DNA from: a virus
Reading direction: 5' to 3' (one strand)
IMG/VR virus record: IMGVR_UViG_3300032093_001059
Coordinates: 1-20,221 of that record
Length of the DNA: 20,221 nucleotides
The notes beneath the pieces are model-generated. The model ran no database searches and had not been told where the DNA came from. It saw nothing but the letters and a program-made list of their open reading frames with translations. Shown here piece after piece: positions 1-6,432 of this stretch. A program made the translations under genes and the position numbers. Position 1 is the first letter of the stretch. The number at the start of each line of letters is the position of its first letter.

Positions 1-467
1 ATCTAGGATATTGCTACGAGAAAGATATTGAGCCATCCCTGACGATTGAACAAGTTTCCATACATGTGAACGCAGACGAAGCCTCTTCAATATGGATGGA
101 TTTTTTAGAAGCAGAGGGTATGTTTCTGGAGTTCTCAGAAAGAAAGATGGATACCAGTGGGGGAGATGTCAGATATGAGGACATCCTGAGTTTCGCATTC
201 GGAGAAATAGGGTTGATGCCTTGGCAATTCTACCGAATGACTATGGCTGAGTACGGGTTAATGTGCAACGGGTACTTCTTTAAAAGATGGCGCCCGAATG
301 AGTTGACTAGACTAATTCTCTACGCTATAGCAAAAGTATTTAAAGGCAAGAAGGAAACCATTGGAAACATTGAGTCATTCATGCCACTACCGACTGACAA
401 AGCTAGTGCAAAAACCCTTGATAACGAGCAGATTAAGAGGATGTGGGCAGTGGCTAAAAATATGTAA
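1..467 (+). CDS. Tail assembly chaperone-like protein (5' end outside window)
   Basis: The reading frame is open from base 3, so the gene starts upstream of the window; the GTG at 66 is only an internal codon. 154 residues are visible. The middle (codons near 200-330) reads GLMPWQFYRMTMAEYGLM followed by a basic stretch and RLILYAIAKVFKG. A 'W-x-F-x-x-[ML]-T-x-x-E' core followed by an aromatic/basic segment is common in phage tail-assembly chaperones encoded before the tape measure gene. That family link is inference from motif shape only. No membrane segment or signal peptide is seen. It lies 21 bases upstream of another small gene and then the portal gene, so it belongs to the rightward structural transcript. 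An alternative is a head-tail connector accessory protein. Being coding is nearly certain; the function is tentative. Confidence 0.5.
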   Translation, partial: LGYCYEKDIEPSLTIEQVSIHVNADEASSIWMDFLEAEGMFLEFSERKMDTSGGDVRYEDILSFAFGEIGLMPWQFYRMTMAEYGLMCNGYFFKRWRPNELTRLILYAIAKVFKGKKETIGNIESFMPLPTDKASAKTLDNEQIKRMWAVAKNM

Positions 468-488
468 TAAAAAAATGTATATTGAGAT

Positions 489-809
489 ATGAAAATCTAC
501 AACTTTCACACAAGGGACGGCAAAGATATAAGTTTAGCATTCAACTCAGCTATTTTTATGGCTGTAAAGATGAAGCACGGCCTCATACTCGATCAGGAAG
601 TAATGAAAAACCCTTATAATCAACCAGTTCTGACAACTGTGATTACTAAGATGCATGAGAAGGCATGCCAATTAAAAGGTCAAGAGCCTCAATTTTCAGA
701 GGAGGAGATCAAGAATAGCCTTGATATTGACGAAATGCTTTACATTTATACAATGCTCTGCATTGAAAGGAATAAGATTATATCAACATCTCTGAAACCT
801 GAGAATTGA
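489..809 (+). CDS. Small structural-region protein, unknown function (106 aa)
   Basis: 106 residues starting at an ATG with no Shine-Dalgarno sequence, as is normal in Bacteroidota. The N-terminus (MKIYNFHTRDGKDI) looks like a beta-strand pair, and the rest is mainly helical with an acidic EEEIKNSLDIDE stretch. I do not recognise the family. It sits between the chaperone-like gene (21-base gap) and the portal gene (one base between its TGA and the portal ATG), so it is almost certainly co-translated with portal. A second small tail chaperone or a connector protein is possible from position and size, but the sequence does not show it. Confidence 0.7.
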   Translation: MKIYNFHTRDGKDISLAFNSAIFMAVKMKHGLILDQEVMKNPYNQPVLTTVITKMHEKACQLKGQEPQFSEEEIKNSLDIDEMLYIYTMLCIERNKIISTSLKPEN

Positions 810-810
810 C

Positions 811-2166
811 ATGGACTTAATTAAGCGAATACTAGGAGGGAAATCCAAGAACTACGGGATGCCACAACAATTTAGATGGCAATTAACGAACGGTTTGTGG
901 ATGCCCTATACCAATAGGGATGATACGTTTATCGACAAAGCGTACAAAGCCATTCCTATTATTCAAGCCATCATCTCCGAGATCATCGACAAAGCGTCTG
1001 ATGCGCCTCCAATGATCATGAGGATAAAGGAGAAGAGTTCGGCTAAGGCTTATTACAGGTACAGTCAAAACATGGTCAGCAAAGATAGCAAGGTGGCTAT
1101 GAAAGCAATGAGAGCAAAGGCTTTTGAACAGCTTGAAGATCATGACATCCTTTCTGTATTCGATAATCCGAACCCGTACATGACAGGAAAGGACTTGAGA
1201 GAGTCTAGTATGGGCTACCTATTGCTTCTTGGAAACGGGATTGAATATAACGCTGGCCCTACAGTTGGCCCTAGAAAAGGGATTCCAAGAAACATCTGGT
1301 CAATCCCTACCCCTTGCGTAGTCCCTAAGTTCCAGCAATCAACGAACGAGCCTCTAGTGGGCTATTCTGTATCCTACATGGATGAGGATATCATTCCGAA
1401 AGAAATGATCACCCATGTGAAGTATTTCAATCCGATTTCCTCTACAACCAACATACAAGAGTCTTTCTGGGGCCTTTCACCATTGAGATCAGCTGTTCGG
1501 CTAATTTCTCAGAAAAGGGATGCTGACATTGCTCAGGGAACCCTATTCAAAAACATGTCTCCAGCTGGTATGATTGTAGGAAACACGGCTGACGGATATG
1601 GAGAGCTTGATGAAGCTGAAGCATTGGCAATAAACAAGCATTTCAAAGATTCCCACATGGGAGTTTACAATGCTGGAGATATTCTGGTTACTCCAGCTAA
1701 TGTTCGCTGGGAAGAAATCGGGCTTTCACCAGTTGACTTACAGATCATTGATTGGGGTAAAGACATCGAGCGACAAATCGCCCGTCTTTACAAGTACCCT
1801 GATGAAATGCTTGAGTCTGGTGGTGTGGTAGCAAACTCTGAGGTAGGGGTTCTGAAGTTTATTCGAAATGCTGTTTACCCAGTGATTAGCAGGTTCGATC
1901 AAGTTAGAACCAAAAAGCTCAGAGAGTGGTATAAGGATGATTCTCTGGTTTACATGTCAGACCTAGACTTCTATCCAGAGTTACAACCTGACAAAAAAGA
2001 ATTGGTTGCATGGATGCGAAACGCATCGTGCTTTACGCAGAAGGAGTTCAGAACTGCTCTGGATTATGAGGAGAATTACGACGAAAACGACACGCTTGTT
2101 CCAGTGAACTTCATGCCTCTATCTGAAATGAGGAACAGGGATATTAGCGGTCAGAACCAACTATAA
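811..2166 (+). CDS. Phage portal protein, HK97 type
   Basis: Portal proteins form the dodecameric ring at one capsid vertex through which the terminase pumps DNA and to which the tail attaches. At 451 residues it is close to the usual length for the HK97-like portal family. Visible family features are an N-terminal region ending in AIPIIQAIISEIIDKASDAP (about residues 48-67), the GYLLLLGNGIEY segment (about 134-145), the WGLSPLRSAVRLI segment (about 218-230), the ISPVDLQ-like 'GLSPVDLQIIDWGKDIERQIARLY' region (about 307-330) and a C-terminal helical clip/stem. Start is the ATG one base after the upstream stop. A 55-aa membrane peptide gene begins directly after its TAA. Unusually, it is about 17 kb from the large terminase gene in this window rather than next to it. 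Confidence 0.93.
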   Translation: MDLIKRILGGKSKNYGMPQQFRWQLTNGLWMPYTNRDDTFIDKAYKAIPIIQAIISEIIDKASDAPPMIMRIKEKSSAKAYYRYSQNMVSKDSKVAMKAMRAKAFEQLEDHDILSVFDNPNPYMTGKDLRESSMGYLLLLGNGIEYNAGPTVGPRKGIPRNIWSIPTPCVVPKFQQSTNEPLVGYSVSYMDEDIIPKEMITHVKYFNPISSTTNIQESFWGLSPLRSAVRLISQKRDADIAQGTLFKNMSPAGMIVGNTADGYGELDEAEALAINKHFKDSHMGVYNAGDILVTPANVRWEEIGLSPVDLQIIDWGKDIERQIARLYKYPDEMLESGGVVANSEVGVLKFIRNAVYPVISRFDQVRTKKLREWYKDDSLVYMSDLDFYPELQPDKKELVAWMRNASCFTQKEFRTALDYEENYDENDTLVPVNFMPLSEMRNRDISGQNQL

Positions 2167-2334
2167 ATGAAAGCCTTTGTTTCTTGGGTTGCAGTAATCA
2201 GTCTAGGTCTATTCCTCCTAGATTTGATTGTTTTATTTCTCACTGAGTTTAGTGCAGTATGGAGTTATTCAATAGTCATCTTTGCTATCTCCTCTAGCCT
2301 TTATTATTTCCTCAATGAGAAAAAATGGCGTTAA
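2167..2334 (+). CDS. Small membrane peptide between portal and Mu F-like gene (55 aa)
   Basis: The ATG at 2167 directly follows the portal stop codon and opens a 55-codon frame ending with TAA at 2332-2334. The product is very hydrophobic: residues about 4-28 (WVAVISLGLFLLDLIVLFL) and about 33-48 (YSIVIFAISSSLYYFL) could each cross the membrane, with a basic tail NEKKWR. This fits a small inner-membrane protein. The gene overlaps the following head-protein gene by 20 bases if that gene starts at its first ATG (2315). Abutting both neighbours argues that it is translated. A holin-like or superinfection-exclusion role is possible for a two-helix phage peptide, but nothing in the sequence decides this. 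Confidence 0.7.
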   Translation: MKAFVSWVAVISLGLFLLDLIVLFLTEFSAVWSYSIVIFAISSSLYYFLNEKKWR

Positions 2335-3040
2335 CTCATACCTGATAAGACACGATCTTTTTCACAAAAAAGCGTCGAAAGAGATATATTCGGCCATTAC
2401 CAAGATGGCGAAGAACTATCCTTCTACAGATGGGCAGGAGATCGTTCTGGCCTACAAAAGGCTATACTTTGAAATCATGTCAAAGGAAGGCGACAACATC
2501 TGGGAAGAAGATGTCCAGCCAGTATTGAATGACATGCTGGGTAAGGCTGATGTTCAGATGAACAGGTTGTATATCTGGAGAAATGAAATCGGTAGATTTT
2601 TTGAGACCGTTGTAAGGCCAATAGCCGAATCTGTTGCTGAGACTACTATGAAACTACTACAGGCTCTTAATCTCACGCCACAGACCCCTAAAAATGAGCG
2701 TAGCAAAGCGTTAACTGATTTTCTTGATACTCAGAAAGGCCGAGCCATAAATCTAGGCAGAACTGCCACTACGCATGCCATGAATAGAGGCGCATTAATG
2801 GCTGTGAGTTCATCTGGATTGCCTTGGAATAAGGCTTGGGTTTCGATCAAAGACGAGAATACTAGGAACGCCCACCTGACCATGAATGCGAATGATTACA
2901 TTCCTATTGATCAGTTTTTTGTTGTTGGTGGAGAACCTATGCTTTTTCCCACAGATGGAAGTGCTGGGGCGAGCATTTCGAATATTGCGAATTGCAGATG
3001 CGGTATGACCTTCAAGCTGGGAAAACCAAGTAGAAGATAA
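2315..3040 (+). CDS. Phage Mu F-like head morphogenesis protein
   Basis: Mu F/SPP1 gp7-like proteins are minor capsid proteins that associate with portal during procapsid assembly and often enter the head. The product is 241 residues from the ATG at 2315; a TTG at 2282 would add 11 residues but lies deep within the upstream gene. The family's C-terminal domain is clear at about 140-235: RAINLGRTATTHAMNRG (the R-T-x-x-x-x-x-N-x-x motif), WVSIKDENTRNAHLTMN (the W-x-s-x-x-D-x-x-t-R-x-x-H core), then ISNIANCRCGMTF (the N-C-R-C metal-binding-like signature). N-terminal 130 residues are helical. Its place just after portal is typical. It is the last recognisable rightward gene here; the leftward tRNA-Ser and small-gene unit converges on it from 3101. 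Confidence 0.9.
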   Translation: MRKNGVNSYLIRHDLFHKKASKEIYSAITKMAKNYPSTDGQEIVLAYKRLYFEIMSKEGDNIWEEDVQPVLNDMLGKADVQMNRLYIWRNEIGRFFETVVRPIAESVAETTMKLLQALNLTPQTPKNERSKALTDFLDTQKGRAINLGRTATTHAMNRGALMAVSSSGLPWNKAWVSIKDENTRNAHLTMNANDYIPIDQFFVVGGEPMLFPTDGSAGASISNIANCRCGMTFKLGKPSRR

Positions 3041-3100
3041 AAGTAGCCACTGGAAGGCACTGGCGACCCGATTTTAATTATCCAAACTAGCCCATGAGTG
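3041..3100. other. Convergent intergenic gap without a visible terminator
   Basis: Sixty bases separate the rightward head-protein gene from the 3' end of the leftward tRNA-Ser. I looked for a GC-rich hairpin followed by a T-run in either direction and saw none; there is only a short direct repeat of CACTGG. Termination of the two converging transcripts is therefore unexplained. Confidence 0.4.
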
Positions 3101-3184
3101 CAGAGGGTGAGAGATTCGAACTCTCGAAACAAAACGTTTTTCGCCTTAGCAGTGCGACGGTTTAAGCCACTCACCCAACCCTCT
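3101..3184 (-). tRNA. tRNA-Ser(GCU)
   Basis: An 84-base class II tRNA on the minus strand. The acceptor stem pairs AGAGGGT with ACCCTCT (7 bp), the T-arm is GAGAG-TTCGAAT-CTCTC, the D-stem is GGT/ACC around the typical GAGTGGCTTAA loop, and the anticodon loop is CTGCTAA with anticodon GCT (reads AGC/AGU). A variable region of about 15 bases fits serine tRNAs. The anticodon stem has one A-G mismatch next to the loop. CCA is not encoded; the discriminator base is G, as in serine tRNAs. It lies 12 bases after the small membrane-protein gene at 3197-3358, so it probably is processed from the end of that leftward transcript. Confidence 0.9.
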
Positions 3185-3196
3185 TTTGTTTTACAA

Positions 3197-3358
3197 TTAT
3201 ACTCGTTTATTTCTGCTAAACACAATAGTTCCAACAACTGCACCAAAGGCAAATCCTACACCTAACATCGGTGTATCGCCTCTGAATAAAATCCATGTAA
3301 CTTGGACAATCACTGCTACATACACAATCCATAATGCTGTCTTGACCGCTTTGTTCAT
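3197..3358 (-). CDS. Small two-helix membrane protein (53 aa)
   Basis: A 53-codon frame read on the minus strand from the ATG at 3358 to TAA at 3197-3199. The product has two clear hydrophobic segments, about residues 8-25 (ALWIVYVAVIVQVTWILF) and about 31-47 (MLGVGFAFGAVVGTIVF, glycine-rich), joined by RGDTP and ending in the basic tail SRNKRV. The topology would be two transmembrane helices with positive ends. Its ATG lies one base after the stop of the upstream 62-aa gene, which supports translation in the same operon. The plus-strand frame across the same bases lacks such features. Function unknown; small phage membrane proteins include holins and exclusion proteins, but no family is recognised. 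Confidence 0.72.
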   Translation of the reverse strand: MNKAVKTALWIVYVAVIVQVTWILFRGDTPMLGVGFAFGAVVGTIVFSRNKRV

Positions 3359-3359
3359 T

Positions 3360-3548
3360 TTACCTGATGTTTAGTTTTGCTGTTCTTAATGCTAATTCTT
3401 CGCTTTTCTTGACCCCTGTGTCCCAAATGTGTTCGTCCCAGTACCAGTAGACCCACCCTTCTTCAGACTTAAAGACTCCGATCGAGTTCATTGGAACTTT
3501 ATCGGAGTCCATCATTGATTTCGCTTGACTACCCGTAAACACCTGCAT
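3360..3548 (-). CDS. Small protein of unknown function (62 aa)
   Basis: 62 residues, soluble, with a tryptophan/tyrosine-rich centre (EEGWVYWYWDEHIWDTG, about residues 29-45) and a basic C-terminal helix (KKSEELALRTAKLNIR). No family recognised. Its ATG shares a base with the stop codon of the upstream gene (TAATG at 3546-3550), a translational-coupling arrangement seen repeatedly in this block, so it is very likely a true gene. The centre with alternating aromatic and acidic residues looks like a short beta-sheet protein. Confidence 0.68.
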   Translation of the reverse strand: MQVFTGSQAKSMMDSDKVPMNSIGVFKSEEGWVYWYWDEHIWDTGVKKSEELALRTAKLNIR

Positions 3549-3952
3549 TAGTCTCCGCTGTCAAGGTTCCAACGCATCTCATACTCTTCATCCTCAGACT
3601 TGAGCCTTACAGTCATTTTCTGCCATGATGCTGACCCTGATCTGTTGTAAGTTCCTTCTATCCAGAATCTCCTAAGTTCTTCCTTTAAGTTAAGGGTTTT
3701 TTGGCCCCAGCCGTTTTCCCAACCCAAGTCAATGATGTTGTTTTGTGCCTCAATACCATACTTTTCCAGAATCACGCCTATTGGACGAATCTGCCCTCTC
3801 AAGTACCTATAAAGTTGCTTGGCATAATCCAGATCAAAGACTTGACCTTTAAAAGTGAACTCACTGACACCCATTGCTATCGCTTGATTGTATGCGATCT
3901 GAAATTCTTCAAGTGTAAACTCGACAACCGTCCCATTTTCCGTACTAGCCAT
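3548..3952 (-). CDS. Hypothetical phage protein (134 aa)
   Basis: An upstream ATG at 4045 in the same frame would give 165 residues, but I choose the ATG at 3952 (134 residues): the extra 31 codons overlap the HTH gene at 3945-4097 in another frame, and the chosen start overlaps that gene's end by only eight bases, like other junctions here. The protein begins MASTENGTVVEFTLEEF, followed by a predicted helix-strand region (FTFKGQVFDLDYAKQLYRYL, residues about 43-62), a glycine/tryptophan segment (LGWENGWGQ) and an acidic C-terminus. No catalytic motif or family is recognised. Confidence 0.7.
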   Translation of the reverse strand: MASTENGTVVEFTLEEFQIAYNQAIAMGVSEFTFKGQVFDLDYAKQLYRYLRGQIRPIGVILEKYGIEAQNNIIDLGWENGWGQKTLNLKEELRRFWIEGTYNRSGSASWQKMTVRLKSEDEEYEMRWNLDSGD

Positions 3953-4097
3953 TTTTACTGTCATTTCTATGTTTTTTAAGTGCGTAATAAATTTTGTGTG
4001 GTCTAACTGAAAGGAGTTGCGAGGCTTTGTAGGGAGTAGCCCCATTGTTAAGCAACGGCAACACTTTTTTCAGCAATATTTCAATCTCTGCTTTCAT
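3945..4097 (-). CDS. Small helix-turn-helix protein (50 aa)
   Basis: A 50-residue product read from the ATG at 4097 to TAG at 3945-3947. The second half, NGATPYKASQLLSVRPHKIYYALKK (about residues 18-42), has the spacing of a resolvase/Hin-type helix-turn-helix: 'A-x-x-[IL]-L-x-V-x-x-x-x-I-Y-x-A-[LI]'. The start overlaps the stop of the upstream 88-aa gene as ATGA, the classic coupling overlap, and the end overlaps the next gene by eight bases. These exact junctions on both sides make it convincing although it is short. Likely a small DNA-binding regulator; the target is unknown. Confidence 0.72.
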   Translation of the reverse strand: MKAEIEILLKKVLPLLNNGATPYKASQLLSVRPHKIYYALKKHRNDSKNG

Positions 4098-4360
4098 TTC
4101 CTCAACTCTTTAATTACTAATTCGAAAGCCTTCTCGTAATCTTCCTCGGTTGACTTCGTAAATCCGATTTGACTTACATCTAACCTAGACCTAAGCGACA
4201 TTTTCAAAGTGTCGACACCCATTTTGTAAGCGGATGCCCCGAGGTGTCCGCACTCAGGCCACAAAACCGTAACCGTCTCCCCAGCTATCCTGTAGTGACA
4301 ATCTGCCTCTCTGTAGAAACCGTCTGACAGAGAAGCAATCAATTCATCAATTTTTCCCAT
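4094..4360 (-). CDS. Hypothetical phage protein (88 aa)
   Basis: 88 residues starting MGKIDELIASLSDG, with a strand-rich centre (CHYRIAGETVTVLWPECGHLG, about residues 22-42) and a helical, acidic/basic C-terminus. Two cysteines and a histidine are present but not in a standard metal-binding spacing. No family recognised. It is the first protein gene after the tRNA-like element (15 bases downstream of it), and is coupled by an ATGA overlap to the small HTH gene. Confidence 0.68.
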   Translation of the reverse strand: MGKIDELIASLSDGFYREADCHYRIAGETVTVLWPECGHLGASAYKMGVDTLKMSLRSRLDVSQIGFTKSTEEDYEKAFELVIKELRK

Positions 4361-4375
4361 TTGTAGATTATTTTA

Positions 4376-4450
4376 GAGGTGATGGGGGATTCGAACCCCC
4401 GAAGACCCACCGCACAGGAAAGCATGAATAAAAACCTGCGCCTATCACCT
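4376..4450 (-). tRNA. tRNA-like gene with aberrant lower half
   Basis: Acceptor stem AGGTGAT/ATCACCT is a perfect 7 bp and the T-arm GGGGG-TTCGAAT-CCCCC is canonical, so the upper half is a textbook tRNA minihelix (75 bases in total, no CCA encoded). The lower half is not standard. Forcing a cloverleaf gives a D-stem of only three pairs with a 14-base loop and a poor anticodon stem (CTTTC/GTGGG with a T-T mismatch) around CTGTGCG, anticodon GTG (His) with C at position 37. A better fold pairs GCGCAGG (4435-4441) with CCTGTGC (4412-4418) around a 16-base loop. It may be a divergent tRNA-His, a decayed tRNA or a tRNA mimic. Type is assigned from the upper half; the amino acid is uncertain. Confidence 0.55.
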
Positions 4451-4502
4451 GCACAATATTAGATAGAAATATATTATAATACAATATCCTCTATTATAAT
4501 TT
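4451..4502 (-). promoter_or_regulatory. AT-rich gap, possible promoter for the tRNA-like/small-gene unit
   Basis: A 52-base, very AT-rich gap between the glycosyltransferase stop and the tRNA-like gene. Read on the minus strand it contains TATATTTC (4466-4473), one base off the Bacteroidota -7 consensus TAnnTTTG, 15 bases before the tRNA-like 5' end. No good -33 element is at the expected spacing, so the call is weak. Confidence 0.3.
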
Positions 4503-5696
4503 TCAATAAAGATGCAAAACATCCGTTGTCGGGTGTGTTGACTTTGGTCTGTAAAGATGAAATAGGTAAACCCCGTCTGCTATGCCTATTCTGGCTCTAA
4601 CTGCCATTGCTTTCTTGCTGAAAGAGTAATCAAAAAATTCATTTGCCTTGTTAACTATGCCTCCTTCATCAATTCCTCCTATTGCCAACCAAAGCCTTTT
4701 ACTGAAAAGCATCATTACCCCAGCTATATTTCCAGTGTAGTCACACACATGACTGCCGTGTTTAGCAATCAACTCCTCAGCAATAGCAATATGATTAACC
4801 ATGTTCATGTCGTCTGAGAGAGTTTTATTGTATAGCTGTCTTTCAAGGCCACATCTATTGGTAATACACCCTACTAAATCATAATCACCTCGAGAGGCTA
4901 TATCTTCGCACTGGCGTATGAACTGTTTATGTAGAGGTGGAACTGTGTCTATATCCCTTAAACAAATCCAATCATCATCATTGAGTCTCGAGACTAGATC
5001 GTTTATAGCTCTTCCGATATTCTTGTCTCCTCTAGCTGGAGTAATGTGGTGTACCGCTGGCTTTTGTTTGAACTGGCTAGAGATTAAATGAGGCTTATCA
5101 ATAGCAAAATACTTCTGTGCCTGACTAACCTCAACAGCTCCCCCCAGAACCGTATTCCTGACCTCCATAATAGCCGAGAGGGCCATCTGATCAGTGTTTG
5201 CAAACATCTCGATGTGATTCCACCAAAGCTCATGAAGCTCGTTTGATTCTTTGTTGTGCTCCCGAACAAAGAAGCTGTTTTGGTAAATAGGAACTGAACC
5301 CTTGATGTGACTCATTTTGTAAAAGTTAGCCTGTCTTGAGAGAACTGCTGGGTCTGCCTTTCTCAGGGTGATCAGTTCGTCTATTAAATGATAAATACCT
5401 CTCGAAGAGCCTCGGAAACATCTTACAGGGTGACTTGGCGGTTCCTCGATCAACTTCACGTTTCCATCTATGTAGCATACTAACTCATAATCTGGAAGAT
5501 AAATGTGGCTGTTTATTTTATACCGTCTGGACGCCTTTTGTGGATCAGGGTCTTTAGGCACTTGCTTTACTATCCAGCCTTTTGAATCAGCTGGGATGAT
5601 GTCGGTGAATAAAAAACAATCCCAACCCTCAAACATGGGGGCTGGGATTATCTCGTCATATCCACCGATTATAACCGTGAATATCGCTTTACGCAT
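4503..5696 (-). CDS. Two-domain glycosyltransferase-like protein (397 aa)
   Basis: The N-terminal half (about 1-205) resembles the DUF616/TOD1-MUCI70 glycosyltransferase-like domain: FTVIIGGYDE (6-15), WDCFLFTD (25-32), RRYKINSHIYLPDYE (57-71) and CYIDGN (74-79), the place of a DxD-type site, then NSFFVREHN (140-148) and TDQMALSA (168-175). The C-terminal half (about 213-397) looks like a GT-A family 2-type domain: DDDWICLRDIDT (240-251) with the DID metal-binding motif, AGVMMLFSKRLW (325-336), then GGIDEG (340-345) and LFHLYRPK (378-385). Predicted role: transfer of sugars from nucleotide donors; the acceptor (host surface, DNA or virion protein) is unknown. The start overlaps the upstream gene by eight bases. 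Domain assignments rest on motifs. Confidence 0.72.
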   Translation of the reverse strand: MRKAIFTVIIGGYDEIIPAPMFEGWDCFLFTDIIPADSKGWIVKQVPKDPDPQKASRRYKINSHIYLPDYELVCYIDGNVKLIEEPPSHPVRCFRGSSRGIYHLIDELITLRKADPAVLSRQANFYKMSHIKGSVPIYQNSFFVREHNKESNELHELWWNHIEMFANTDQMALSAIMEVRNTVLGGAVEVSQAQKYFAIDKPHLISSQFKQKPAVHHITPARGDKNIGRAINDLVSRLNDDDWICLRDIDTVPPLHKQFIRQCEDIASRGDYDLVGCITNRCGLERQLYNKTLSDDMNMVNHIAIAEELIAKHGSHVCDYTGNIAGVMMLFSKRLWLAIGGIDEGGIVNKANEFFDYSFSKKAMAVRARIGIADGVYLFHLYRPKSTHPTTDVLHLY

Positions 5697-5952
5697 GCTT
5701 TCCGAGTATGTCTTTTAAAACATTTGCTACATCTGCCTTCTTCTCTATCAATCCAAGCATCGACTTTCTATGCGACTCTATATCTTGATCAATTTGCTGA
5801 AGTGCTTTATCCAGCATAAAGAACAAGCCTTCGAGATGCATTGAGTATCCGTGATTCGAAATCATGAACTCATGGTACGAAAGAACTTTGTTTTTAACAT
5901 CATCCTCGGCTGGATGATCTGGATTTGTCGTAGAATAACTTTTTGAAAACAT
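5689..5952 (-). CDS. Hypothetical helical protein (87 aa)
   Basis: 87 residues; the first 20 are polar (MFSKSYSTTNPDHPAEDD), followed by two predicted amphipathic helices (about 45-65 and 67-85) containing LFFMLDKALQQIDQDIE and KKADVANVLKDILGKH. It looks like a small coiled-coil protein. No family recognised. It ends eight bases inside the glycosyltransferase gene, so the two are coupled. Confidence 0.66.
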   Translation of the reverse strand: MFSKSYSTTNPDHPAEDDVKNKVLSYHEFMISNHGYSMHLEGLFFMLDKALQQIDQDIESHRKSMLGLIEKKADVANVLKDILGKHA

Positions 5953-5964
5953 ATTTTTTGTTGA

Positions 5965-6207
5965 TTAAACTGCTGTTAGGTACTTCTTTTGAACTTCAAT
6001 GACCACCAGTTCAGTCATTGTATTTTTATGGATCATTAAGGTGTTCCAGTTGACTTGTATCGAGAACGGTAGCTTAGCGCATTCACACCCCTTTTCGTCC
6101 TCCAAGTAGTAACCTTCTACATCCCAATGATGCACATAAAACTCGTGGGCATTCGGCCTAATCAGAATATCCAGAGTTGGTCTTGCTGAATCAATCCAAA
6201 TCTTCAT
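5965..6207 (-). CDS. Hypothetical protein (80 aa)
   Basis: I choose the ATG at 6207 (MKIWIDSARPT...) over one at 6228: the MKIW[IL]D..RP opening looks like a natural beta-strand N-terminus, and it resembles the 'IWLDDxRP' opening of small receiver-like domains. The DD pair expected for those is not present (D-S here), so I do not assign that family. 80 residues, mixed alpha/beta, with CECAKL near residue 40. The start overlaps the upstream gene by 17 bases; the next gene begins 12 bases after its stop. Confidence 0.62.
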   Translation of the reverse strand: MKIWIDSARPTLDILIRPNAHEFYVHHWDVEGYYLEDEKGCECAKLPFSIQVNWNTLMIHKNTMTELVVIEVQKKYLTAV

Positions 6208-6430
6208 GGTTGGATATGTGAAATTCAAGTTTGTTCAAGATAATTCTAGTCTCATCAATGAGACCGCTAAGCCTCCTTTTATCCAAGTCGGTCAGGTTCC
6301 CGTACTTAGTCCCGTTGAAATCAATACCTGTGATCTTCATGTAGGTACTGTTCTTTCCCATGATAGACGAGAGCTTCATCTTCTTTTTCAGCTCCTTAAT
6401 CAAACCTTTAAACTTTTCTGTCTGCTTCAT
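6191..6430 (-). CDS. Hypothetical basic protein (79 aa)
   Basis: 79 residues, starting two bases after the SSB-like gene. The N-terminal 20 residues are strongly basic and helical (KFKGLIKELKKKMKL), followed by YMKITGIDFNGTKYG and a second helix LTDLDKRRLSGLIDETRIIL ending in an acidic tail. The lysine-rich start could bind nucleic acid. Its position directly after an SSB-like gene suggests a DNA-metabolism role, but this is only context. Confidence 0.66.
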   Translation of the reverse strand: MKQTEKFKGLIKELKKKMKLSSIMGKNSTYMKITGIDFNGTKYGNLTDLDKRRLSGLIDETRIILNKLEFHISNHEDLD

Positions 6431-6432
6431 AA

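Noticed and set aside
3186-3374. 62-codon plus-strand ORF
   Set aside because: It is the antisense shadow of the coupled minus-strand membrane protein at 3197-3358 and would begin against the tRNA-Ser 5' end.
4098-4450. Prophage attachment site at the tRNA-like gene
   Set aside because: No integrase gene and no second copy of the tRNA 3' end were found in the window.
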